Notes: generated by a model from the sequence alone, not told the origin. Shown: positions 31,404-40,326, counted from the first letter of the stretch. The stretch is 64,000 nt of DNA from Bacteroides intestinalis DSM 17393 (GCF_000172175.1 NZ_ABJL02000008.1:2294001-2358000); one strand, 5' to 3'. Translations and numbers: made by a program.

Positions 31404-32852
31404 TCATTTCAAATCTACAGTCTGAGTAAAGCTCTGACCGAAACGATTTGTTGCTACGATCTTCACTGATTTAGCCTTATCCGTAGGACGTACCCGGAAT
31501 AAGTGTGATGTATGATATCCTGTAGCCTTTCCTTCTTTCATTGTAATATAATCCTGATCCTCATCGTCAAAAGCCTCCATTACGCCCGGTTTCTCAACAC
31601 CGTCTTCATAGTAGGATAACTTCCATGCCGGATCATAATCCCAGACATTAACCACCAGATACTTAGGTTGGCTCTGAAACTCACCCGGCTTATACACACG
31701 AAACTGATAATCGAATGGACGACCGGTAGCCTTATACTGCCAGGAGATGTCATCACCGGTCACATTTACCACCAGATAACCATTGGGAGCACCGCAACGA
31801 TTTACATGTCCTGCCCACCAGGCACCACAAGCTGCACCAATATTATGTTCATAGATAACAGGAGTCACAATGCGGTTTTCATAAAAATGAGTATGACCGA
31901 CAAAGATATGCGTCTTATAATCTTTTAGTATCTCAAAAAGTTGTTCGGCATTACGAGCATTGGCTCCTCCTCTACCCGTACTGTTAGCCGTAGGAGCATG
32001 AAGATTCAACAGTACGGTAGTACCCGGCTTCACATAGCTCAGATCCTTTTTCAACCATTCCAATTGTTCAGGGGTAAACTGCTCCGTATATTTCTTCTTA
32101 CCTTTATAATCTATGTCTTTCATCGAAATAATATGCACTTTCCCTACATTAAGAGAATAATCCGTCGGTCCAAAATGCTCACCAAATACCAATTCCCCGT
32201 ATTCTTCCTTATTCGTAGCGAGGCTCAGTGCCGTATATTGCTGATCAAAGTCGTGATTACCAATCACATGATACATAGTTAAGTCCAAATCAGAGATAAC
32301 CTTCTTATACGAATCATACAAAGGCATAACATCCCAGACGATATCTCCCAGAACCATTCCGTAAACTTCCTGCGAAGATAATTGCTTCAATGTTTCCTCC
32401 AAATCAACCACAGTTTCCGAAGCAAAGCGATCCAACTGTTCCTCATTTCTTGCCTGCGGATCAGAGATAGCTATAAAGGTAAAATCCTGAACCGGCTGTT
32501 CTCTCTTCACCAAGCTGAAATCACAACGATTCTTTTTCTTTTTTGCATCAATCCGGGCATAATAGCCAACAGGCAATGCATTCTCTACATTAGTTTTGTA
32601 GTCCGCCGGAACAGAAAGATACACGAATTTAGACTGTGCGGGATCAGATACCAACTGATAACGCCCTTTATCATCAGTCTGCGTAAAATTAACGCCATCT
32701 GTCACAACAACACCTGTAACAGGTTGTTTCTGCGTATCTGTCACCACACCACTTACGACAATCTCTTTTTTAACGGGTTGGTCTGCTGCATACCCTCCTG
32801 CTGCAAATAAGTTCAGCAAAAGCAGCAAGGATAAAAAACGAATTGATTTCAT
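31404..32852 (-). CDS. Secreted calcineurin-like phosphoesterase (MetallophosN/C type)
   Basis: The 482-residue protein has a signal peptide (to about residue 22, GYAADQP), an N-terminal Ig/carboxypeptidase-regulatory-like domain (IVVSGVVTDTQKQPVTGVVV), a catalytic domain and a C-terminal beta domain, the MetallophosN-Metallophos-MetallophosC layout of Bacteroides. Metal motifs are FIAISDPQ (D-x-Q form of D-x-H), LGDIVWDV, VIGNHDFD and VGHTHFY. It acts in the periplasm or at the surface on an unknown phosphoester. It is monocistronic. Confidence 0.9.
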   Translation of the reverse strand: MKSIRFLSLLLLLNLFAAGGYAADQPVKKEIVVSGVVTDTQKQPVTGVVVTDGVNFTQTDDKGRYQLVSDPAQSKFVYLSVPADYKTNVENALPVGYYARIDAKKKKNRCDFSLVKREQPVQDFTFIAISDPQARNEEQLDRFASETVVDLEETLKQLSSQEVYGMVLGDIVWDVMPLYDSYKKVISDLDLTMYHVIGNHDFDQQYTALSLATNKEEYGELVFGEHFGPTDYSLNVGKVHIISMKDIDYKGKKKYTEQFTPEQLEWLKKDLSYVKPGTTVLLNLHAPTANSTGRGGANARNAEQLFEILKDYKTHIFVGHTHFYENRIVTPVIYEHNIGAACGAWWAGHVNRCGAPNGYLVVNVTGDDISWQYKATGRPFDYQFRVYKPGEFQSQPKYLVVNVWDYDPAWKLSYYEDGVEKPGVMEAFDDEDQDYITMKEGKATGYHTSHLFRVRPTDKAKSVKIVATNRFGQSFTQTVDLK

Positions 32853-32954
32853 GTTTCTTCTCTTTTTAGAATTTTAATTTCACGGCAAAGTAAACCCTAA
32901 AAAGCAAAAGAAAGATGTCATTCACATTACATTCCTATAACACGACCCGATTCA

Positions 32955-33500
32955 TTAACGAATGTCAATCAGTTTATGTGTTTGCAGACTTAACCGCCAT
33001 TTAGGATGTTGCATGACGCACGCCACTGTTTCCGCAGTATTACTACATGAACATGGTTGCAGAAAGAAATATTCAGCAGGAAGCAACTCGTAGACTCCAA
33101 TATCTTGACCTTCGTAAACGACCTTCACCTCATCCATACGGGTAATCCCCAACTTCACCCCTTGCTTGGGAGAACAAGTCACCCAATCAATATTTGGGGG
33201 CAATGGATTCGTTCCATTCGTTTCGATACAGACATACTTTCCCGCCTGGTGCAAACGGTCGATAAAAGCCTCATCAACCCAAAGAGAAGGTTCTCCCCCC
33301 GTCAAGATAACCGTAACAGCCGGATACTTTCCTACTTCGGCAATAATTTCATCATCGGACATCAGCACACCTTCTTCATGCCGTGTATCGCAAAAAGAGC
33401 ATTTCAGATTGCAACCGGAAAAGCGGATAAAGACAGCAGGCGTGCCGGTGTGATAGCCTTCACCTTGCAAGCTATAAAAAATCTCATTAATCTTTCTCAT
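32955..33500 (-). CDS. queE: 7-carboxy-7-deazaguanine synthase QueE
   Basis: The 181-residue radical SAM enzyme has C30-NLK-C34-SF-C37 (C-x3-C-x2-C) in RFSGCNLKCSFCDTRHEEGV and TGGEPSLWVDEAFIDRLHQA. It makes CDG from 6-carboxytetrahydropterin in the queuosine/preQ1 pathway. Length and the short form are typical of QueE. It lies 30 bp after queD in the same operon, so both share one transcript. No preQ1 riboswitch was recognised upstream. Confidence 0.95.
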   Translation of the reverse strand: MRKINEIFYSLQGEGYHTGTPAVFIRFSGCNLKCSFCDTRHEEGVLMSDDEIIAEVGKYPAVTVILTGGEPSLWVDEAFIDRLHQAGKYVCIETNGTNPLPPNIDWVTCSPKQGVKLGITRMDEVKVVYEGQDIGVYELLPAEYFFLQPCSCSNTAETVACVMQHPKWRLSLQTHKLIDIR

Positions 33501-33530
33501 AAAAAATATTTGTGCCGGCTTTCAGTAGGG

Positions 33531-33863
33531 TTATTCTTTCTCATAAGTGGCTACATTGGATTCAGATTCCTGCACCTCGACTTTGAAGCAAGTAGGTATC
33601 TGCTCACATATCCAGCGGGCTATATTCTCTGCGGTAGGATTGAATGGAAGAACTTCATTCAAATTACGATGATCTAACTTTCCTTTCACCGTTTCTTTGA
33701 TGTGACTGAAATCAACTACCATTCCATCGGCATTGAGTTCCCGGGAACGGCAGTAGACTGTGATAATCCAATTGTGACCATGCAGATCCTCACATTTGCT
33801 GCGATAGGAAAGTTTCAGGCTATGGGCAGCTGATATTTCCATGCGTTTGATAACTGTATACAT
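33531..33863 (-). CDS. queD: 6-carboxytetrahydropterin synthase QueD
   Basis: The 110-residue protein has QueD metal ligands: ISAAHSLKL (His14), CEDLHGHNW (Cys24, His28 and His30), the D-H-R-N-L-N motif (DHRNLNEVL) and a C-terminal ESESNVATYE glutamate. It converts dihydroneopterin triphosphate to CPH4, the substrate of QueE encoded just downstream. Short length is normal for Bacteroidetes QueD. A minus-strand -7 box lies about 70 bp upstream. Confidence 0.95.
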   Translation of the reverse strand: MYTVIKRMEISAAHSLKLSYRSKCEDLHGHNWIITVYCRSRELNADGMVVDFSHIKETVKGKLDHRNLNEVLPFNPTAENIARWICEQIPTCFKVEVQESESNVATYEKE

Positions 33864-33933
33864 ATTCTTGTTAATACGCTAATTAAGAAAATACTTTGTC
33901 TGTTGTCGCACCTAATGTCACCTCGGCACGGCA

Positions 33934-33941
33934 CAAAAGTA
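33934..33941 (-). promoter_or_regulatory. Bacteroides -7 box TACTTTTG for queDE
   Basis: An exact minus-strand match lies 71 bp before queD. The leader between shows no recognised riboswitch. Confidence 0.5.
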
Positions 33942-33978
33942 CAAAAATTCTAAGGATTACAGTTTAAATCTTCCGCTT

Positions 33979-34836
33979 TTATTCATAAACACAAAGTGAA
34001 TTGGCAACCTTACGCTCCCCTTTATTATCATAAAGTTTATTGTCAGTAAGCTTGTTTACAATTCCATTATCCGGTGCAGAAGCACTCCAGAGTGTAGTAG
34101 AACCACCACCATCCAGGTTCAAAGCTTTCCTTGCACCCAATACACGAAGAAGATGTGTCAACTCAGGGATATTGATACCTTCCGCCTTACCTTCGAAACG
34201 GCCCGCAACCGCAATCAGAAATACCGTTCCATCCTTCATCAGAGCTACGGCACTCCGTGGATGTTTAGTCTGAACGAATGACCGGTTACAAGCAGACAAG
34301 TCACAAGTTTTTCCATCCAGCAGCATCAACGGGCCGGAAACGAGAATACTCCCTTCTTTCTGTTCGCAAGTTTTCTCATCCTGTTTCTTCCAAGCTATGA
34401 TGTCCAGTTTCCCTTTATCTATTTTCACGGCACCATTGGATACAGTACTGAGTACACCGGTCGCAGTAGTATCCACCACCACCCCGTCTTTCCTCAAATA
34501 GCAGATAGAAGTTCCTTGCTTGATATTGAAATAAGAACCGTTAATAGCCACCACTGCACCGGAACGACGGGCAGCATTACTGGTTTCTTCTTTAGGAGAA
34601 TGAATTAAAATGTCAAACCGATGTCGTTCCGGTTTGATTTCAAGAATAGTGACATGCTGCGGAACACCATACAAAGAAACGAACTCCGCTTCGCGACAAA
34701 GTACACCTTTTCCCATAGAAGTTACATTCCAATGAGCAGTAACAAGTGCTAAAGAATCTGCAGTGGTCTGTGCCACCACAACAAATACATTACACAGTAT
34801 CAGCAATAGCGTGAAGACGGATTTTCTCAAATACAT
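33979..34836 (-). CDS. Phosphodiester glycosidase (NAGPA-like) family protein
   Basis: The 285-residue protein has a signal peptide (to about residue 23) and the NAGPA domain: RSGAVVAINGSYFNIKQGTS, HPRSAVALMKDGTVFLIAVA and ARKALNLDGGGSTTLWSASA (the D-G-G-G-S-T motif). These enzymes hydrolyse phosphodiester-linked sugars or glycosides outside the cytoplasm. Substrate unknown. It reads away from the short DUF454 gene (divergent start at 34946). Confidence 0.9.
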   Translation of the reverse strand: MYLRKSVFTLLLILCNVFVVVAQTTADSLALVTAHWNVTSMGKGVLCREAEFVSLYGVPQHVTILEIKPERHRFDILIHSPKEETSNAARRSGAVVAINGSYFNIKQGTSICYLRKDGVVVDTTATGVLSTVSNGAVKIDKGKLDIIAWKKQDEKTCEQKEGSILVSGPLMLLDGKTCDLSACNRSFVQTKHPRSAVALMKDGTVFLIAVAGRFEGKAEGINIPELTHLLRVLGARKALNLDGGGSTTLWSASAPDNGIVNKLTDNKLYDNKGERKVANSLCVYE

Positions 34837-34933
34837 GTTTTGACTTTATTGAAAATTCTTCGCAAACATAAGCATTTAAAGTGAATGTCAGATAACAAAG
34901 CAAACAGAACTTTCTCCGTAAACAAAAAAAGAG

Positions 34934-34941
34934 TACTTTTG
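34934..34941 (+). promoter_or_regulatory. Bacteroides -7 box TACTTTTG, almost at the start codon
   Basis: The box ends 4 bp before the ATG at 34946, so the transcript is probably leaderless. Confidence 0.6.
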
Positions 34942-34945
34942 CGGC

Positions 34946-35305
34946 ATGAAAACCCTTTATATAGCACTTGGTACACTCTCTTTGGCACTTGGTATCCTCG
35001 GCATTTTTCTGCCGTTGCTACCCACTACTCCATTTCTGCTACTCACGGCTGCACTCTACTTTAAAAGTTCGCCTCGCCTGTATAACTGGTTATTAAATCA
35101 TAAGCATCTCGGCCCTTATATCCGCAACTTTCGTGAAAACAAAGCCATCCCTCTACGTGCAAAGATAATTTCCATCTCGCTGATGTGGATCACCATGCTC
35201 TACTGCGTGTTTTTTATCATACCGTATATATGGGTAAAAGTAATACTCCTGATTATTGCAGCAGGAGTAACCTATCATATCCTTTCATTTAAGACGCTGA
35301 AGTAG
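34946..35305 (+). CDS. YbaN/DUF454-family small membrane protein
   Basis: The 119-residue protein has an N-terminal FLPLLPTTPFLLLTAALYFK (the DUF454 L-P-x-L-P-T-T-P-F motif), SSPRLYNWLLNHKHLGPYI and RENKAIPLRAKIISISLMW, then two more hydrophobic helices. It is an inner-membrane protein of unknown role. The ATG at 34946 is supported by the promoter position. It converges on the MTAN gene with a 4-bp gap. Confidence 0.9.
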   Translation: MKTLYIALGTLSLALGILGIFLPLLPTTPFLLLTAALYFKSSPRLYNWLLNHKHLGPYIRNFRENKAIPLRAKIISISLMWITMLYCVFFIIPYIWVKVILLIIAAGVTYHILSFKTLK

Positions 35306-35309
35306 ACGC

Positions 35310-35894
35310 TTATTTAACCGCTCCACCTATCTGTTCAAAGAATTCCCCCAACCCCTTACGTGCATCAGCTAGTTTATCCTCCCAATGCTTCACGGAGTTC
35401 TGTCCTATGATATCCGTCACATACTTCACAGCAATAAAAGGCACGTTCTTGGCACGGCAAGCAAAGGCTTGCGCAAAAGCTTCCATATCGACCACATCGC
35501 CTTTCACATCCGAAAGTTCCGTCAGAAAAGTATCGCCTGTATTACAAATGCCTTCTCCTGCCCAATGCATACAGTATCCCTTCTCTGCCAGCAAAGTAGA
35601 AGAATCAATCTCATATTCCAAGCCCATATCGGCTAACTTCTGCATATCACGATCTATAAAATGACGGCACACCAGAATATCTCCTACCTGGCAATCAATG
35701 CTTCCCGCCGTACCTACGTTGATCACCAAGTCCGGCTTGGCCTGATTGAGCACTTCAGAAACATAATAAGCTGACTTCACTTTGCCTACTCCTGTACGAA
35801 TATAGCCGATGTGAACTTCTTCCTCTCCTATCAATCCGGGAAACTTTAACTCCGTAAACTCACCCTGTACGGCGTAAGTAACTAAAATTTTCAT
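35310..35894 (-). CDS. 5'-methylthioadenosine/S-adenosylhomocysteine nucleosidase
   Basis: The 194-residue protein (MKILVTYAVQGEFTELKFPG) has the MTAN features: DLVINVGTAGSIDCQVGDIL, GDVVDMEAFAQAFACRAKNV with the catalytic Glu in V-D-M-E-A, and the C-terminal Asp in KYVTDI. It cleaves adenine from MTA, SAH and related nucleosides in the methionine salvage and methylation cycle. An upstream ATG at 35930 is less likely, since a TACATTTA -7-like element lies between. Confidence 0.9.
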   Translation of the reverse strand: MKILVTYAVQGEFTELKFPGLIGEEEVHIGYIRTGVGKVKSAYYVSEVLNQAKPDLVINVGTAGSIDCQVGDILVCRHFIDRDMQKLADMGLEYEIDSSTLLAEKGYCMHWAGEGICNTGDTFLTELSDVKGDVVDMEAFAQAFACRAKNVPFIAVKYVTDIIGQNSVKHWEDKLADARKGLGEFFEQIGGAVK

Positions 35895-35944
35895 ACTGCA
35901 TCTTTTTATTTTGAGCGAGTAAATGTACAACTTTTTTTTAGAAA

Positions 35945-36538
35945 CTAAAATTCATCCACTTGCGACTTAATCTTTTCGATCTGTCTGATCAAACAATCCA
36001 TCTTCCGCCTATTCTTTTTAATCATTACAGGACGCAGAACAAACCAATTAAGGGCAATCCATAAAAACAAAACAGAATACGCTATCAGTCTGAACGTAAA
36101 AGATGAATTAAGAGTATATTCATACATATAAAGAAGGATACCGAAGGATAGCAAAATGAAATATAAACTCATTACCTTAGTCTGCATGAAAGTTTCTTTC
36201 CCTTTCAGCATAAGCAAATTATTCAGATAATCGATATTCGACTGTTTCTCGTCCAATGACCTATACAAAGAAGTTATCTTCCGATTGACCACCACCACAA
36301 TACACATCGGCAAGATTCCCACAATGATTCCAATCTTAGTACTCAAGAATTGCGGTTTGAAATAGATCCAGATAAATATCATAAAAAGGATAGTCAACAC
36401 TAAGATAACATCAAGAAATATCCCACTTTTAAGACCGCTCTTTCTGAAACGGCTGATCTTATTCAATATTTCAGATTGATCGGCAGCCGGAACAGCCTGC
36501 CTGTTCCACAATTCTTTTATATCAATATTACTCTCCAT
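35945..36538 (-). CDS. Membrane protein encoded with ECF sigma factor, probable anti-sigma partner
   Basis: The 197-residue protein has a soluble N-terminus (MESNIDIKELWNRQAVPAAD), two hydrophobic pairs (about 38-55 and 66-82, then 124-142 and 150-165) and a basic tail. It overlaps the sigma gene by 11 bp. Proteins of this kind are often anti-sigma factors in Bacteroidetes, though it lacks the typical FecR form. The assignment is from context. Confidence 0.75.
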   Translation of the reverse strand: MESNIDIKELWNRQAVPAADQSEILNKISRFRKSGLKSGIFLDVILVLTILFMIFIWIYFKPQFLSTKIGIIVGILPMCIVVVVNRKITSLYRSLDEKQSNIDYLNNLLMLKGKETFMQTKVMSLYFILLSFGILLYMYEYTLNSSFTFRLIAYSVLFLWIALNWFVLRPVMIKKNRRKMDCLIRQIEKIKSQVDEF

Positions 36539-36998
36539 ATTCTTTGAATTTTCTTGTTAACTGGGCTTTTATACGATGAATTCTTACACGGACATTACTC
36601 TCCGACAATCCAATGATTTGCGCTATATCCGCTTGCCTGACATCTTCCAGCTCCAGCGAAATGATAATGCGGTCTATCTCCGAAAGCTCTGCAATAAACT
36701 TGTATAGTAACTGAATCTGCGGCTCAATATCCGTCTTTTCATCTTCAAATAAATCGGCAGGAAACTGCGTAGATAAGATTTGCTTCTTCCGTTCCAGTTG
36801 ACGCAGGCAGTTATTGGTTGCAATACGAAATATCCAAGTATCAATATTGGCTTCATTCCTGAAGGTGGGCAGATATTGCCAGACTTTAATAAAAGTTTCC
36901 TGAGCCATGTCCTGAGCTAAGCTGTAGTCATTTACATACCCCATGCATAAGCGGAATATTTTATTCCAGTACCTCCTATATATATCTTCAAATTCCAC
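36528..36998 (-). CDS. ECF-type RNA polymerase sigma factor
   Basis: The 156-residue protein has sigma region 2 (DMAQETFIKVWQYLPTFRNE, then IDTWIFRIATNNCLRQLERK) and region 4 (RQADIAQIIGLSESNVRVRI, HRIKAQLTRKFK). It starts with GTG at 36998, directly after the TAA of the alpha/beta hydrolase gene, and overlaps the downstream membrane protein. The tight arrangement suggests a three-gene operon: hydrolase, sigma, membrane partner. Confidence 0.9.
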   Translation of the reverse strand: MEFEDIYRRYWNKIFRLCMGYVNDYSLAQDMAQETFIKVWQYLPTFRNEANIDTWIFRIATNNCLRQLERKKQILSTQFPADLFEDEKTDIEPQIQLLYKFIAELSEIDRIIISLELEDVRQADIAQIIGLSESNVRVRIHRIKAQLTRKFKEYGE

Positions 36999-37841
36999 TT
37001 AACGCTCTTTTATAAATTCACAAATTTGATGAATGAACCATTCCCTATCATCAAACATCACAAAATGCAAGCCTTTATCTGCATACCTGATTTGTGCTAC
37101 TGACAAATTCTTATATTGATTCTTAATGACCGTATCTATATGTTTGAAATAAGGCTCCAAAAGTACGAGAGAAGGAACAACTATATTCTTTATACATTCC
37201 CTTAAATCTGTATTCGAGAAATCACAGAATAGTTTAGCATACGTCTTTCTGTCAGATGCCAATCCCCAGTTTACTATTTCGGCAAATCTCAATGAATCAG
37301 TGGTAAGCGTTGCCGCACTCATTCTTTGCATTTGCACAAATTGCTCCTCATCCATAGCTGTAATCCTGTCAATCAGATCAGTGCAGTCATTATCAGGAGC
37401 AGATTTAAAATCAGGAACTGTCAAAGCCATCAGACAAGGCAAGGCATCTACAATCACAATCTTTCCTGTAAGCTCCGGGAATTCAGCCGCAATTGCAAGT
37501 GTCAAACCACCTCCCATACTATGCCCCATAAGAATAGGTTTCTCTATCCGCTCCTCTTTGATAAACTTTGCAATCTGCATTTTCCATCTTTCGAATGATG
37601 GACACTCTTCAGGTGCAACGCCCGAGAAGCCCGCCATCGTCAGCACATAGCAGGTATAGCTGTCTTTCAGTACGCTGACTGTTTCTGCCCAGACATCACC
37701 CGAGCATGCAAAACCGGGTATAAATATAACCGCTTGTTTTCCTGTTCCCGATTTTACTACCGAAAAAGGATAATCCTGTGCAAAAATCAAAAGAGAAGTT
37801 CCCAATAACATCAGGGTCAAAAGTAATCTTTTCATCGCCAT
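36999..37841 (-). CDS. Secreted alpha/beta hydrolase
   Basis: The 280-residue protein has a signal peptide (MAMKRLLLTLMLLGTSLLIF ... AQ), the oxyanion HG-type region AVIFIPGFACSGDVW, the nucleophile elbow GHSMGGG (Ser), and a late His (GLHFVMFDDREWF). It is an esterase-like enzyme acting in the periplasm; substrate unknown. The order hydrolase then sigma factor in one transcript is unusual and may link a periplasmic product to sigma activity. Confidence 0.9.
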   Translation of the reverse strand: MAMKRLLLTLMLLGTSLLIFAQDYPFSVVKSGTGKQAVIFIPGFACSGDVWAETVSVLKDSYTCYVLTMAGFSGVAPEECPSFERWKMQIAKFIKEERIEKPILMGHSMGGGLTLAIAAEFPELTGKIVIVDALPCLMALTVPDFKSAPDNDCTDLIDRITAMDEEQFVQMQRMSAATLTTDSLRFAEIVNWGLASDRKTYAKLFCDFSNTDLRECIKNIVVPSLVLLEPYFKHIDTVIKNQYKNLSVAQIRYADKGLHFVMFDDREWFIHQICEFIKER

Positions 37842-38025
37842 ATATTCTAAAGTTTTTCCTTTAGATACGGACCACTCCGGAATGTTACAAGAAAAAGAGA
37901 ATAGTATCGGAAAACTTCAATCTGATTTCTGTCTATTCTATAAGTTTTCCGGATATATCATTTGTTTAGCCATCCAGAAATTAGTAAGAGAAAGCCAGCT
38001 ACTCTGATCACAAAGTCTGCTTTCA

Positions 38026-38310
38026 TTATTTTATAATATACGTTTTCAGTGCCTCCACATATTCCTCAAAGGCGTCCACCCCCTGCGGTGTAATTTTGCA
38101 GAGAGTACAAGGCATTTTTCCTTTGAACGTCTTTGTCACCTCCACATAGCCTGCTTTATTGAGCTTGTCAATCTGCACGCTGAGGTTACCGGCCGTTGCC
38201 CCTGTTTGTTGGCGGATAAAGACAAAGTCTGCCTCTTCGACGCCAATAAGCAACGACATCACCGCTAAACGCAGCTCAGAGTGGAGCAAAGGGTTCAGTT
38301 CTTTAAACAT
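38026..38310 (-). CDS. Winged-helix transcriptional regulator
   Basis: The 94-residue protein is a single wHTH domain (LHSELRLAVMSLLIGVEEAD, then QQTGATAGNLSVQIDKLNKA and GYVEVTKTFKGKMPCTLCKI), like the HTH_34/MarR-type regulators of Bacteroidetes. No effector domain is present. It is the last gene of the membrane-protein cluster that begins near 41991, 1 bp after the neighbouring gene. The operator candidate at 42061-42092 would serve as its autoregulatory site. Confidence 0.9.
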   Translation of the reverse strand: MFKELNPLLHSELRLAVMSLLIGVEEADFVFIRQQTGATAGNLSVQIDKLNKAGYVEVTKTFKGKMPCTLCKITPQGVDAFEEYVEALKTYIIK

Positions 38311-38311
38311 A

Positions 38312-39085
38312 TCATTCGTTTTTCTTTCGTTTACTACTCAACAATGCAAATAGGGATATACCCAACAGGGGCAGATGATACAGTCCCAGATAAAATCCGG
38401 TATCAGTGGCAAAATTGCCCATATTGTAACATCCTATAATAACCCCTACCATTGCCGTCACCCGCAACACAACCCTGCTTACACTCCGCTTACTCAATAT
38501 CAGCAAAGTAAGAAAGACAGGCGTCATCGGGCAGAAGCCCAGCACAGCGCCGCTATCCAGCAGATAGTGCAACCGGAAGTCGGGCAAAGCCGTACGTAAA
38601 TCCATCGGCCACCACAGGCAGAATAGAGCAACAGGAATTGTCCAACCCGTTTTCCAGGTAATATTATCAAAAGAGAATACGGTATTACCCTTCCACGCAG
38701 ACCAAAACCAGATAAATGCCACAAATCCCATCATCACCACATTCACCGTCACCATGCTGAAACCGTACTGTTCCGTCACAGCCATATTTTGTATCACGGC
38801 ATACAGCAGATAGAAACACCCTGCAATCGCCATAAAACATCTGCTGAACTTACCTCTACAGACAATAACAGCCATCAGAGCCAATATCATTACTATCTGA
38901 AAATAAACAGCATAAGCGTACATATCCATAATAAAGGCATGCCCCAGTGTATAAAATATCAAATCTCCCGCAGCCTCAAACTTAAAGCCTTTCGTCGCCA
39001 CCGGCATCAAAAGGAACTGCAAAAGTACAAGTAACAAAAAGAACTTCCAAGAAGTCAGGAAATTCTCGAAACGACTTTTTGTCAC
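38312..39085 (-). CDS. Hydrophobic membrane protein of the wHTH-linked cluster
   Basis: The 257-residue protein has about seven predicted helices, e.g. FFLLLVLLQFLLMPVATKGF, FQIVMILALMAVIVCRGKF and LGLYHLPLLGISLFALLSSK. No enzyme motif is recognised. It overlaps the previous gene by 4 bp and precedes the regulator by 1 bp, so it is in the same operon. It differs in sequence from the three paralogous small membrane proteins upstream. Confidence 0.75.
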   Translation of the reverse strand: MTKSRFENFLTSWKFFLLLVLLQFLLMPVATKGFKFEAAGDLIFYTLGHAFIMDMYAYAVYFQIVMILALMAVIVCRGKFSRCFMAIAGCFYLLYAVIQNMAVTEQYGFSMVTVNVVMMGFVAFIWFWSAWKGNTVFSFDNITWKTGWTIPVALFCLWWPMDLRTALPDFRLHYLLDSGAVLGFCPMTPVFLTLLILSKRSVSRVVLRVTAMVGVIIGCYNMGNFATDTGFYLGLYHLPLLGISLFALLSSKRKKNE

Positions 39086-39669
39086 GCACCGCCTCCTTTC
39101 TTCACTTTATAGTTCAGGAAATGTCCCGGGATAACCATCATAAAAATAAAAGCCAATGCAAAAAGCAATATCTGGTCGAATCCGTGTATAAAGAGGCAAC
39201 CTAATGACGACAGAGCTCCCAAAGTTCCTCCTATAGTCACTACCTTCATGTTTACAATAAGACCGGTCAACGCCGTACCCATTCCCATTATCAGCAGTAT
39301 GATGAACAAGACAGGCAAACTCCAGTAGAAGATAGCGACCCAGGTTATCAGAAAACCACCCAGCCCAAATACGGTCCAGACGTACCCTAATATCCGGTCG
39401 ATATAGGTTCGTGCCATCTTCTGCTTCTTCCGGTTTATCCACAAGGTAGCAGGAAAAGAAATCGCGGGCAACAGGAACCACATCCATTGCCAGTTGTAAT
39501 TACCGGTTTCTTTCAGGAGAAACCAAATCACCAGAGATATCACCGTACACAAATATCCCCATATCAGAAAAGGCATTCCGGCGTTCTCAGCCATCTTGTA
39601 CTTTGCGTTCTGTATCATGTGAGTGATGAGTTCCAAACTCTCTTTCTCAGTCATATTTTTATTATCCAT
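39082..39669 (-). CDS. Membrane protein, paralogue family copy 3
   Basis: The 195-residue protein starts MDNKNMTEKESLELITHMIQ and shows the family opening T-E-x-E-S-L-x-L-I-x-x-M-I-Q-N shared with the genes at 40341 and 40979, then FLIWGYLCTVISLVIWFLLK and more helices, ending MVIPGHFLNYKVKKGGGA (an I-P-G-H motif shared by all three). The TTG at 39675 is a worse start. Function unknown; it is part of the regulated cluster. Confidence 0.8.
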   Translation of the reverse strand: MDNKNMTEKESLELITHMIQNAKYKMAENAGMPFLIWGYLCTVISLVIWFLLKETGNYNWQWMWFLLPAISFPATLWINRKKQKMARTYIDRILGYVWTVFGLGGFLITWVAIFYWSLPVLFIILLIMGMGTALTGLIVNMKVVTIGGTLGALSSLGCLFIHGFDQILLFALAFIFMMVIPGHFLNYKVKKGGGA

Positions 39670-39722
39670 TACCAACTATTTTATTTATCCGAAATCATAC
39701 AAACGAACATTCATTCCTTATC

Positions 39723-40217
39723 TTACATTAAATAATAAAACAGGAAGAACAGCAGAAACAATAAACACAGGGTTAATATCAGCAACAGCCTTGTCGTCAC
39801 AGCATATTGTCTGGTAAGCAACTTTTTCTTTAATAAAAGTACCTCGCCGAATGTCAATACAGCCAACCAGGCATAACCATAAAAAGTCGTGATATGCCAA
39901 ACATCCTTCGACCCCATGTATACTGCAAAAAACAGGTAATCAGAAATCAACGATATCCCAACGGCAAGCGATGCCACCACAAGGGCTTTTTTCATCAGAT
40001 TCCCTGTTCTATTTTCAGAAGCCAGACAAATATAAATACCTGCCGCCCAGAAAAGAGGATTCACCGTAAGCATCAACAGTATTCCCAACTGCGGATTATG
40101 GCTCCAGGGAACCCATAATACGACATTGGAAAGCCAATACATGCACATTATCATCAGTATCGTAACCGTCCACCATAATTGGCTCTTTTGTTTATTTAAT
40201 CTTGCAACATCCATCAT
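39723..40217 (-). CDS. Small polytopic membrane protein
   Basis: The 164-residue protein has about four helices: WTVTILMIMCMYWLSNVVLW, LGILLMLTVNPLFWAAGIYI, ALVVASLAVGISLISDYLFF and LLLILTLCLLFLLFFLFYYL. It lacks the paralogue family's N-terminal motif. It lies 19 bp after the small 29-residue gene and 53 bp before the copy-3 paralogue. Function unknown. Confidence 0.75.
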   Translation of the reverse strand: MMDVARLNKQKSQLWWTVTILMIMCMYWLSNVVLWVPWSHNPQLGILLMLTVNPLFWAAGIYICLASENRTGNLMKKALVVASLAVGISLISDYLFFAVYMGSKDVWHITTFYGYAWLAVLTFGEVLLLKKKLLTRQYAVTTRLLLILTLCLLFLLFFLFYYLM

Positions 40218-40236
40218 TTCATGTCTACTTTAGAAA

Positions 40237-40326
40237 TTAATAATCTGTGAGATCGAGCACCTTCACCAGCAAGAAAGCCAGCAACACCATGTTTCCAATG
40301 AGAAGACAGCCTAGAAGTGAGTTCAT
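40237..40326 (-). CDS. 29-residue membrane peptide
   Basis: The frame reads MNSLLGCLLIGNMVLLAFLL then VKVLDLTDY. It is preceded by a strong ribosome-binding site GGAGG seven bases before the ATG, unusual in this phylum. It is almost entirely one membrane helix. It sits between two members of the membrane cluster, 19 bp before one and 14 bp after the other. It looks like a real micropeptide, perhaps a subunit of a membrane complex. Confidence 0.65.
   Translation of the reverse strand: MNSLLGCLLIGNMVLLAFLLVKVLDLTDY

Noticed and set aside
33864..33960. preQ1 riboswitch upstream of queDE
   Set aside because: No preQ1-I or II consensus pseudoknot was recognised in the leader.
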